Position numbers and translations under genes: made by a program. Below are positions 36,201-43,434 of a stretch of 64,000 bases of DNA, one piece after another. Numbering within the stretch: position 1 is the stretch's first letter; every line of letters begins with the position of its first letter. The notes under the pieces were generated by a model. It saw nothing but the letters and a program-made list of their open reading frames with translations, did no database searches and was not told the DNA's origin. Where the stretch lies: positions 47,799 to 111,798 of the forward strand of contig JAEWAQ010000081.1 in assembly GCA_023391635.1 (NCBI GenBank). Reading direction: 5' to 3'. Source of the DNA: Bacillota bacterium (GTDB lineage Bacteria > Bacillota > Bacilli > Paenibacillales > Paenibacillaceae).

Positions 36201-39200
36201 TCAAGAATGAGCGCTTCGCCGAATGGCATGCCTGGATCGCCGATCTGGTTCATGCCATCGACCCGAATATCCCGGTTCATTCCAAGGTTTTGCCGCAAGA
36301 TTTGTCGGCAGGGCTGCTTCATGATGAACTTACGTTCGGCGTCGATGTCGAACAATTCGCCGAATTCAGTCAACTGGGCGGCAATGACAACTATAACGTT
36401 CCCGGCTGGGGAACGAACGGATTTCGCGATTATATGAAATTCATCGACCTGCTCGGTTCCATCAAGGAGGCCCCTGTCTTCAACACGGAAAATCATCTGA
36501 TTGCGGATGGAGACAGCGTGTTTACCCAAATGTATGCGCCGCATGCGCGCACGAACCTGTGGCAGAGCGCGGTGCACGGTCAGTCGGCGATGGCGATGTG
36601 GGTGTGGGAACGGACGACGGGACCTGGCGATCCTAATTATTCCTCATACGGCGGAAGCGTCTACCATCGTCCGGATGTCGCCGCCGCGGTCGGGCAGACG
36701 AACCTGGACCTGAATCGCTTGGCGGAAGAAGTAACGGCATTGCAGCAGGCGCCGGCCGATGCGGCGATTTTGTATTCGCTGCCTTCCAAGGTGTATTCGA
36801 ATTCGTACACCGCGGCGTCGGCAGCCGCCTATGAGGCGCTCAGCTTCAGCGGCTACAAAGTCAAATTCGTAACCGAGAAGCAAGTGAGCGAAGGCGGGCT
36901 GGACGGCTATTCATTGCTCGTCATACCGGCCGCGACGCATGTCAAGGCGGATACGGTGGCCGGCGTCGGCGATTTTGCCGAGGATGGCGGCCAGGTGGTC
37001 GCGGTCGGCAGCGATGTACTGAGCAAGAACGAATATGATCAGAATCACGATGCCGCGCTCCGCAATCGCGCATTGGAGAACAGCATTCCGGCGAGCGCGT
37101 CCGTGTCGAACCTGCGCGATGTGCTGGGTGTGCAGATGCAGGCGCTGGGCCTGGAGCGAGTGAGGATCGTCGATGCGTCGACAGGCAAGCTGGCGCAAGG
37201 CATCGAGTGGCGCACCGCAGCGTATAACGGGAAGACGCTAGTCGATATTGCGAATTATACGGAAGAGACGAAGGAAGTGTATATCGAAATTGACGGCATG
37301 CGCGTCACGCAGGCGGAGGAATTGATCGGGAATCGCGCTTGGTCGGGCAGCAGCATCACGTTGGACGGGTTGACTCCGTATCTCTATTCGTTCATCCTGC
37401 CCGAAGGCGGAGTAAGCTTGAACTATAACAAGCTGACCATGAACGTGGGCGAACAGGCGCAATTGACGGCCACGGTGCTGCCTGTCGACGACCCGCAGGC
37501 AATGAGAACGTGGAGCAGCTCCGACGAAGCGATCACCTCGGTCGACGCGGCGGGTCTGGTGACCGCGCACGCTGTCGGCACGGCGAACGTAGCGGTGGAG
37601 ATTGCTCCGGGCGGATATACGGCGAACGCCGTCATAACGGTCGTCGATCCGGCTACGACGGATCGGCTGCTGGCCGATTTCGAGACGGACTCCGGCTACA
37701 CGGCAGGGCAAAGTCCGGTTGGCTCCGGGCGGTGGATCGCGACTCCGCAGATTCACGTCAATGCAGGTTTCGGGCAAGGAACCGTCCGCGATCGCGAATA
37801 CTGGTCGCAATTCGGGCAACCGCCGATCGAGGGCGAGCAAACGTTGACATTGCCGACCCATACGGTGTCGATATACGGCCTTCAGGACTATGAAGGCAAA
37901 CTGGGGGAAGGCTTTGCCTTCCAGGGCGATGTGAAGCTGTATACGCCCGGCACCGAAGTGTGGTTTGGCCTGCATGCCGATCCCGACACGGGCGCAACGC
38001 CTGCGTTGCTGCGATTTAATGGAAATGGCGGGAACATAGACGCCTTTACATCGGAAGGCTGGGTCTCTACGGGCATTCCATTCGCCGTCGGGGATACGCT
38101 GCAAGCGACGATGGACATCGATCTGATCGATCAGACCTTTACGATTCGCGTTCTGAACAAGACGAGCGGCAACGAGTCCGAACTGCATACTTACAACATG
38201 GCTATTCCGCTTGGACCTGTGCAGGCAGACATCTTAACAGGGGGCAAGGTCGGGCTCATGATTCAGAACGATGGGAGCGCGATTGTCGGCTTCGACAATC
38301 TGACTATGCTGCACGAGCGGCTGAATGGCAGCGCGAGCCGCAAGACGCAATCCGTCATGTACCCCGCATCGCTCGTGAGCGCTGCGGTTGACAATGCCGA
38401 GCATGACGAGTGGGCGAGACAGCGGCAGCAGGAAATGGTTGAAGCCGCGGCGATATGGCGCAATATGGACGATGACGAGCTATGGTCGTTAATGTTTGCG
38501 CCGTCCCTGCTGCCTCGCTCCTTGATGGTATTGTCGAACGGCGTTTGTCCGGCAACCGGAGAACCTGCGACGATGTACAGCTGGGAAGTCGATCCGGTCA
38601 ACCATCCCTGGAAAGTGAAATGTCCGGGCTCGGACGACTGGTATCCGAAGAATGACTTTCAGGCCTTCTATCAATCGGGGATCGACCCGCTTACAGGCGT
38701 CTATGATCCGGCTAAGGCGGACAGAAGCCTGATCTTCAATACCGAGCATCCCGACCCGAGCGACCCGCTGCACTTGTATGGCGTCGACGATGGCAGGGGA
38801 TTCACGGACGGCGGAAAAACCTGGTACTTCATCGGGTATTACCAATATTGGGGCCAGTGGAAGGACAACGTTCTGAAAGGCATCGAGAATCTTGCCGCAG
38901 CCTACATGGCGACAGGCGAGCAAGTCTATGCGCATAAAGCGGCCATCTTGCTGGATCGCGTCGCCGATCTCTACCCGCAGTTCGACTATGCGACGCAAGG
39001 GCTGGTGTATGAGCAGTACGGCACCGCCGGGTATATCGGCTACTGGGTGGACGCCAACCTGGATGTCAGGCGAATGGTGGAGGCGTACGATCAAATATTC
39101 GACGGCATCAAGGAGGATGCGGGACTCGTCAGCTTCCTGTCCGGCAAAGCGGCGCAATATAGCGGCAGCATCTTGAATCCGAAAACTTCTTTCGCGCATA

Positions 39201-41419
39201 TTCAGCGCAATATCGAGAATCAGATCTTCAGAGATTCGTTGCGGAATCCGGACAAAATATTTATGAATTATCCGCAATACGATATCGCGGTCGCCGAAAT
39301 CAAGACCGTGCTGAATTGGCCCGAGAGCAAATCCGAAGTGCTGAATGCGGTTAAAGGCATCATCGAGCAATCCACACGCTATGACGGGCTGACGGGAGAG
39401 AAGGGACTGGCCAATTACTCTTCCTTCGCGATTCAGGAGCTGTCGTTGCTGCTGGCGAAATACGAGCGGGTCGATCCGGACTTTCTCGAACAGGTGTTGA
39501 GCCAATATCCGCAATTGCTGGACGCCTATCGGTTCTATGCCGATACGTGGGCGTTCGACAGCTATTATCCGCATGTCGGGGACAGCGGCCAGTTCGCTGA
39601 GAAATCGCTGAATTATCGTGCCGCGAGACTGGATCGTCCCGGCAAGGCCGAGACTTACCAATTTGAAACTCTGCCGACGGACCCGTCCATGTATACGTTC
39701 CTCTATCGCTTGTATGAGCTGACGGGCGACCCGTTATTCCTGCAACTGCTCTATATCGACAACGACAAGCAGATTGCCGGGCTGCCTTACGATTTATTCT
39801 CCGATCAGGGTGCAACGATTCGGGATGCGGTAGATCGCGCGATTACGGAGCATGGAGCGGAGCTGAATCGGGGCAGCGTCGACAAGCGGCAGTGGCATCT
39901 GGCGATGCTGCGGTCTTCCGACGAGCGGAAACCGGTCGCCTGGCTGGGCTACGAAGCCGGCGGGCAGCACGGCCACCAGGATGGCTTGAATTTGGGCCTG
40001 TATGCCAAAGGGCTCGACCTGATGCCCGACTTCGGTTATCCGCCGGTCAATATGGACGGCGAGTGGGATGGCGAATATTCGGCCTGGTATCGGAGTACGC
40101 TCGCCCACAATACGGTGGTCGTCGACGGACGCAACCAGAATAACGCGGCAGGCGCGACGACCCTGTGGGCGGACGGGGAGAAGTTCCGCGCCATCCGCAA
40201 CAGCGCGCCCGGCTTGTATGGGATCGACAAGTATGAAAGAACGGTTGCGATGAGCGACTTGTCCGATACGGACGCTTATTTGATCGATATCTTCCGGGTG
40301 AAGGGCGGCTCGCAGCATACGCGGTTCATGGGCAGCCAAGCCGGCAGCGTCGAGACCGAAGGACTTGCCTTGACGCCGTCTGCGAATAATTGGGCGGGAG
40401 CGAAGCTGCAGGACGTGAAGCGCGATGCGGCGCCACAGACAGGCTGGAGCGTCGATTGGGGCATCGACGACATGCACGGCTATTTGCCCGCAGACGCCGA
40501 TGTGCATCTGAAATATACGGACTTGACGGCGGGGGCCGAAGCTTATGTGGCCGATGCCTGGGTACAAGCCGGCAGCTACGACGATCCCGAGCAGATGTGG
40601 GTTCCGCGGGTGGCCACGCAGCGAAGCGGAACCGCAGGGCTGGAATCGACCTTCGTCGGGCTGATCGAGCCATACGAAGGCGCCTTCAACATTCATGCGG
40701 CGAGAAGGCTTGATCTTCTCGATGAAGCAGGCCAGCCGCTGCCGGATTCGTATGTCGCGGTTGAGGTTGAGTTGGCAAACGGGGACAAAGATTTGATTAT
40801 TGCGGCAGATGCGAGCTCTTATACGGCAGGAAGCGTGCTCAAGCAGGCTGATTGGGACGTGGAGGCCAAGGGCGAATTGATCTTGATCCGGCAAGATTCG
40901 GCGGGCGCGATCAAGCGGGTCGTTGTCGCGAAGGGCAGCGAAGTGAAGATTGCCGGCGTCAGCTATAGTAATGGCTATGCGGAATTTTACGAATGGGAGA
41001 GCGAGGAGCCGGTAGAGGAACGTCTGGAAGTGGACAGCATTGCCGAGCCCGGCGCTGTGCGCGTCCGGTATGCGACCAAATGGGATCGGGTTGCGCTTCC
41101 GGCATACGTTCAGGCGATGCTGAGCGACGATTCGACACGCGAGATGGCCGTGCTGTGGGATGATCAGGCGTCTCCGGCGTACAACCGCCATGTCCCCGGT
41201 GCCTATACGGTGACCGGACAGCTTGTATTGCCTGAAGACGTTGATAATTCCGGGGGCCATACGGTATCCGTGGCCGTCATTGTTAGCCCGCCGGGCGGTT
41301 CGGGCAACGGAAACGGTCAAGGCAACGGAAACGGAAACGGTCAAGGTAACGGAAACGGAAACGGTCAAGGCAACGGAAACGGAAACGGTCAAGGCGACGA
41401 TAACGACGATCAAGGTTGA
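33242..41419 (+). CDS. Giant secreted multidomain glycosidase/lyase (GH42-like plus heparinase II/III-like)
   Basis: 2725 residues with a signal peptide (LLACVLLISLLEGLLQRPGAAQAQ). Approximate order: repeat module 1 (35-263), module 2 (273-508), helical linker (515-605), a clan GH-A barrel from about 635 interrupted by a CBM-like sandwich (690-822), acid/base Glu923 (SNEP) and probable nucleophile Glu1083 (FNTEN), then a Rossmann-like domain (1175-1265) as in GH42. BIG2 Ig-like domain 1390-1470, repeat module 3 (1473-1694), then a heparinase II/III-type lyase (1706-2590) with AGGQHGHQDGLNLGLYAKG and YRSTLAHNTVVVDG. An Ig-like domain (2592-2683) and a Gly-Asn-Gln tail end it; there is no SLH or LPXTG anchor. 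It probably degrades a uronic-acid polysaccharide outside the cell. Confidence 0.9.
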   Translation: MKRMMSWLLACVLLISLLEGLLQRPGAAQAQGLTGEMQLLVDFEQTTVYKHGMPVKGKSRWIGLPEVLGIASDALAWAKSYWTAMGSLPIEGNRTMELVSSSGALYSLDNYKNKLGDQFSVQADMKVYQPAAGADARFGILSSTAGDSPALVRLVPFQDDAWTIEAFGSAGWVPTGISFSIGDTLTIGLEVNLQAQTFSVRVTNQTAGVAWDPATYPLVTGGTPLTADALTGGGTGILFYMPRLPPEAGAVSVGVDSLQIDPGEVVPPESDLELLADFETATDGRTAAEEGNGWVSLPSNFTFIQNAAKIRGRDYWSDNLGGATPVDGELSLELTPSSGAIYSLKNNYTGQIGSEFTIQADMKAYRTGTGHEPRFGILSNPVGLVPVLVRLQPVAGVDEGWTLQVYSGGGGMNWLDTGINFATGEVLRIAMDVKVATQSFLLRVVNRNTGMEWPAHEYNMVAEPGYGSFAPSALYANDTGIIFYTFTWEGATGEISVGADNLYFNPGIPDVAPDPILQRFDELQDQLAVLEGLLNQAESQNILTDYERVDYTVVKQFIDYGRDQVAVNPGYAQYALVEMEKLAAEAISKLQAYLSGDQQPLAVPRYVTPQDRLTIDGYSFIGDTALSNGDNSGQRPIFFNGYGHFYQVKKDVPNFTGYGANIIQIDLGPEATVFEPGALDWNGRKIGGSTARIEIDRTTGYGGSSSSIYVSNPAPQPGAAAWAYQYYPVERGKTYEITAMVKGEDVGKAEVFTGLGFTERFALPTGTYDWQQVTYELTPKDEPARFLGLYIDGQIGKLWLDDIRFQEKGSGQNLVLNAGLEEHTEVVTKEDYYTSATNLNNEIIRTLQTAEENNIAVDLLLSVHYFPQWALDKWPELRSPNNGFIEYDIYNPKARQILQDYIETIVPIVSPYKSLHSITLSNEPQYKSVKISAADEAAWHDYLERAHGTIAHLNAAYMGTSYSAFSEVPTQNFAPQQTAIFYDWMSFKNERFAEWHAWIADLVHAIDPNIPVHSKVLPQDLSAGLLHDELTFGVDVEQFAEFSQLGGNDNYNVPGWGTNGFRDYMKFIDLLGSIKEAPVFNTENHLIADGDSVFTQMYAPHARTNLWQSAVHGQSAMAMWVWERTTGPGDPNYSSYGGSVYHRPDVAAAVGQTNLDLNRLAEEVTALQQAPADAAILYSLPSKVYSNSYTAASAAAYEALSFSGYKVKFVTEKQVSEGGLDGYSLLVIPAATHVKADTVAGVGDFAEDGGQVVAVGSDVLSKNEYDQNHDAALRNRALENSIPASASVSNLRDVLGVQMQALGLERVRIVDASTGKLAQGIEWRTAAYNGKTLVDIANYTEETKEVYIEIDGMRVTQAEELIGNRAWSGSSITLDGLTPYLYSFILPEGGVSLNYNKLTMNVGEQAQLTATVLPVDDPQAMRTWSSSDEAITSVDAAGLVTAHAVGTANVAVEIAPGGYTANAVITVVDPATTDRLLADFETDSGYTAGQSPVGSGRWIATPQIHVNAGFGQGTVRDREYWSQFGQPPIEGEQTLTLPTHTVSIYGLQDYEGKLGEGFAFQGDVKLYTPGTEVWFGLHADPDTGATPALLRFNGNGGNIDAFTSEGWVSTGIPFAVGDTLQATMDIDLIDQTFTIRVLNKTSGNESELHTYNMAIPLGPVQADILTGGKVGLMIQNDGSAIVGFDNLTMLHERLNGSASRKTQSVMYPASLVSAAVDNAEHDEWARQRQQEMVEAAAIWRNMDDDELWSLMFAPSLLPRSLMVLSNGVCPATGEPATMYSWEVDPVNHPWKVKCPGSDDWYPKNDFQAFYQSGIDPLTGVYDPAKADRSLIFNTEHPDPSDPLHLYGVDDGRGFTDGGKTWYFIGYYQYWGQWKDNVLKGIENLAAAYMATGEQVYAHKAAILLDRVADLYPQFDYATQGLVYEQYGTAGYIGYWVDANLDVRRMVEAYDQIFDGIKEDAGLVSFLSGKAAQYSGSILNPKTSFAHIQRNIENQIFRDSLRNPDKIFMNYPQYDIAVAEIKTVLNWPESKSEVLNAVKGIIEQSTRYDGLTGEKGLANYSSFAIQELSLLLAKYERVDPDFLEQVLSQYPQLLDAYRFYADTWAFDSYYPHVGDSGQFAEKSLNYRAARLDRPGKAETYQFETLPTDPSMYTFLYRLYELTGDPLFLQLLYIDNDKQIAGLPYDLFSDQGATIRDAVDRAITEHGAELNRGSVDKRQWHLAMLRSSDERKPVAWLGYEAGGQHGHQDGLNLGLYAKGLDLMPDFGYPPVNMDGEWDGEYSAWYRSTLAHNTVVVDGRNQNNAAGATTLWADGEKFRAIRNSAPGLYGIDKYERTVAMSDLSDTDAYLIDIFRVKGGSQHTRFMGSQAGSVETEGLALTPSANNWAGAKLQDVKRDAAPQTGWSVDWGIDDMHGYLPADADVHLKYTDLTAGAEAYVADAWVQAGSYDDPEQMWVPRVATQRSGTAGLESTFVGLIEPYEGAFNIHAARRLDLLDEAGQPLPDSYVAVEVELANGDKDLIIAADASSYTAGSVLKQADWDVEAKGELILIRQDSAGAIKRVVVAKGSEVKIAGVSYSNGYAEFYEWESEEPVEERLEVDSIAEPGAVRVRYATKWDRVALPAYVQAMLSDDSTREMAVLWDDQASPAYNRHVPGAYTVTGQLVLPEDVDNSGGHTVSVAVIVSPPGGSGNGNGQGNGNGNGQGNGNGNGQGNGNGNGQGDDNDDQG
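41303..41392 (+). repeat. Tandem 24-bp coding repeat (GNGNGNGQ tail)
   Basis: Three 24-base units (41321-41344, 41345-41368, 41369-41392) differ by one base, preceded by a shortened 18-base unit at 41303-41320. They encode the Gly-Asn-rich hydrophilic tail of the giant enzyme. Near-identity suggests recent expansion by slippage, and copy number probably varies between strains. Confidence 0.9.
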
Positions 41420-41498
41420 TCCGAACAGCCGGTAATGGAAACGTCCGGGTAATCGTGAACAATCGTCGTCTCTGATTGACACAGGTCGCGACTTCCAT

Positions 41499-41531
41499 CC
41501 GCAGAGCACGGCATTGCGCCGTGCTCTGCGG
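41499..41531 (+). terminator. Strong stem-loop after the giant enzyme gene
   Basis: CCGCAGAGCACGGC (41499-41512) pairs perfectly with GCCGTGCTCTGCGG (41518-41531) around a five-base loop. No T run follows, so it may be a Rho-independent terminator of poor efficiency or an mRNA-stabilising end. It separates modules A and B. Confidence 0.65.
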
Positions 41532-41648
41532 TCAGAAGCAAGTCGTAACCGATTGCGATGAAAGGTAACAAGTATCCCGTAGATGAGCCTGTTTATCGCT
41601 TTTTATAATAGGAGTGAAAGCACCTATCATTCCTATGGAGGTAAGCAC

Positions 41649-43340
41649 ATGAAACAGAGAAGGCACAGGGTTGGGATTGCAGTGACTCTGGCAATGACGA
41701 TGTTATTTGCCGGTGCGTGCAGTTCGGCCAACAAGGCGAACAATGAACCAAGGGGAGCCGTTTCAAGCAGCAGCAATAAGGGGAATCAGGACACGCAAGC
41801 GAGCGGCAAGTCCGCAGAACCGCTGGGCAAGTACGATCCGCCAATCGTCGTCAGGACGAGCAAGCTGATTCCTCCCTCCATGAAGTTCCTGGAGGGCGAG
41901 TCGTTCGAGAACAACGTGTGGACGCGGGCCTATGAAGAGGAGCTCGGCATTAAAGTCAAATTCGATTGGACGGTCAAAGGCTCGAACGATCAGTACGATC
42001 AAAAAATGAATGTCACGATCGCTTCGGGCGATCTGCCGGATATCTTCACCGTCAACGCCGTACAGCTGAAGCAATTGGTTGACAATGATCAAGTGGCCGA
42101 CTTGACGGAAGCCTATGCCGATTATTCCGCTGCATTAACGAAGGAAATCGTGGAAGCCGACGGCGGCATGGCGCTGAAGTCGGCGACGTTCGACGGAAAG
42201 CTGTTCGCCATGCCGTACACGGGCTCGGCGATCGATCATGCGCCGTTGCTGTGGATTCGCGTTGATTGGTTGAAGAAGCTCGGACTGGAGCCGCCTCGCA
42301 CGATCGACGATCTGTATCGGATATCGGAGGCGTTCGTCAAGCAGGACCCCGACGGCAACAGCAAGGATGATACATTCGGATTGGTTCTGCATAAGGATCT
42401 GTACGGAGGCATGCCGGGATTGGAAGGCTTCTTCAACGGTTATCATGCCTATCCGAAATTGTGGATTAAGAACAAAGACGGAGCCATCACCTACGGCAGT
42501 ATTGAGCCCGAAATGAGGAAGGCGCTGGAGAAACTAAGGGAGATGTATGCGAACGGGCATTTCGATCGCGAGTTCGGCGTGAAGGACAGCGCGAAGATCA
42601 TTGAGATGCTGAACGCGGGCAAGGCGGGCTTGTTCTACGGGGGCATGCCGAGTTCGTTAATACTGGCGGGCGGCAAGGAGCTTAATCCGGAATTCGATCT
42701 GCAAGCTTTCGAATTGCCTTCGGCCGATGGCGAGCCGACGCTGGCCCAGGTGCCGTTCCCGATCAATGAATACTTCGTGGTGCGCAAAGGGTTCGAGCAT
42801 CCGGAAGCCGTTGTAAAATTGTTAAACATGTCGATCGATAAAGATTATGGAAAAAATATTCAAGTAGAAAAATTCGGCTCCAAAGATGGCGTTCAGTTCT
42901 TTCAATATAAAATTGTAAACAGCCAACACCCCAAGGCTAATCTGGAGAACTACCGTCATCTCCAGCCGGCGCTGGCAGCCGGCAGCGACGAGGGGTTGAC
43001 CCCGTCAGAAAAATATTATTACGGAGAGATCATGAAATTCAGGAATGGCGACAATATTGGCTGGGGCTTCAATCGCGTGTTCGGACCGGAAGGTTCCCAG
43101 GGGGTATTCGATAAGCTGGACAAGGAAAATCGCTTCCTGTATACCTCGTTCTACGGGGCTCCCGTTCCCGCGCAGGCCGATAATATATCGACCCTGGACA
43201 AGATGGAACTGGAAACCTTCACGCGGATTATTATGGGCGAAGTAGGCATTGAGGCTTTCGACAAGTTCGTGACCGATTGGAAGAAGATTGGCGGAGAGCA
43301 AATCTTGAAGGAAATGAACGAGTGGTTGGCCAAGCAGTAA
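41649..43340 (+). CDS. Sugar ABC transporter substrate-binding lipoprotein, LplA type (module B)
   Basis: 563 residues with lipobox FAGAC, lipidated Cys24. The family body is seen in FDWTVKGSNDQYDQKMNVTIASGDLPDIFTVN, ALLWIRVDWLKKLGLEPPRTIDDLYRISEAFVKQDPDGNSKDDTFGL and EKYYYGEIMKFRNGDNIGWGFNRVFGPEGSQG. The longer LplA type usually binds larger oligosaccharides. ATG 41649 follows TGGAGGT by six bases; an earlier in-frame ATG at 41583 would add 22 residues and spoil the signal peptide. A TATAAT (41604-41609) lies upstream but without a clear -35. Confidence 0.93.
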   Translation: MKQRRHRVGIAVTLAMTMLFAGACSSANKANNEPRGAVSSSSNKGNQDTQASGKSAEPLGKYDPPIVVRTSKLIPPSMKFLEGESFENNVWTRAYEEELGIKVKFDWTVKGSNDQYDQKMNVTIASGDLPDIFTVNAVQLKQLVDNDQVADLTEAYADYSAALTKEIVEADGGMALKSATFDGKLFAMPYTGSAIDHAPLLWIRVDWLKKLGLEPPRTIDDLYRISEAFVKQDPDGNSKDDTFGLVLHKDLYGGMPGLEGFFNGYHAYPKLWIKNKDGAITYGSIEPEMRKALEKLREMYANGHFDREFGVKDSAKIIEMLNAGKAGLFYGGMPSSLILAGGKELNPEFDLQAFELPSADGEPTLAQVPFPINEYFVVRKGFEHPEAVVKLLNMSIDKDYGKNIQVEKFGSKDGVQFFQYKIVNSQHPKANLENYRHLQPALAAGSDEGLTPSEKYYYGEIMKFRNGDNIGWGFNRVFGPEGSQGVFDKLDKENRFLYTSFYGAPVPAQADNISTLDKMELETFTRIIMGEVGIEAFDKFVTDWKKIGGEQILKEMNEWLAKQ

Positions 43341-43352
43341 GGGCTTAAAGAA

Positions 43353-43408
43353 GCAAGGGGGCGGTCCGTATGCGGTTCATATCCGACAAGCGGAAACAGC
43401 CCCCTTGC
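43353..43408 (+). terminator. Inverted repeat after the module B binding-protein gene
   Basis: GCAAGGGGGC (43353-43362) pairs with GCCCCCTTGC (43399-43408) over a 36-base loop that has a smaller TCCG/CGGA helix. No T run. Its position matches the hairpin after the module A binding protein and may serve the same expression-balancing role. Confidence 0.5.
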
Positions 43409-43434
43409 CTGCCAAATCGCAAAGGAGCGCAACG

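Noticed and set aside
34841..36577. Long minus-strand open frame (578 codons) inside the giant enzyme gene
   Set aside because: It is a shadow of GC-rich codon bias; the translation is rich in Arg/His/Ile with no domain motif, and the plus strand is clearly coding.
41303..41419. RTX-type calcium-binding nonapeptides in the enzyme tail
   Set aside because: The tail has Gly-Asn-Gly-Gln units without the Asp and hydrophobic positions of GGXGXDXUX.
39794..41509. Long minus-strand open frame (571 codons) across the lyase domain
   Set aside because: Same reason: antisense shadow with low-complexity end from the Gly-Asn repeat and no family signature.
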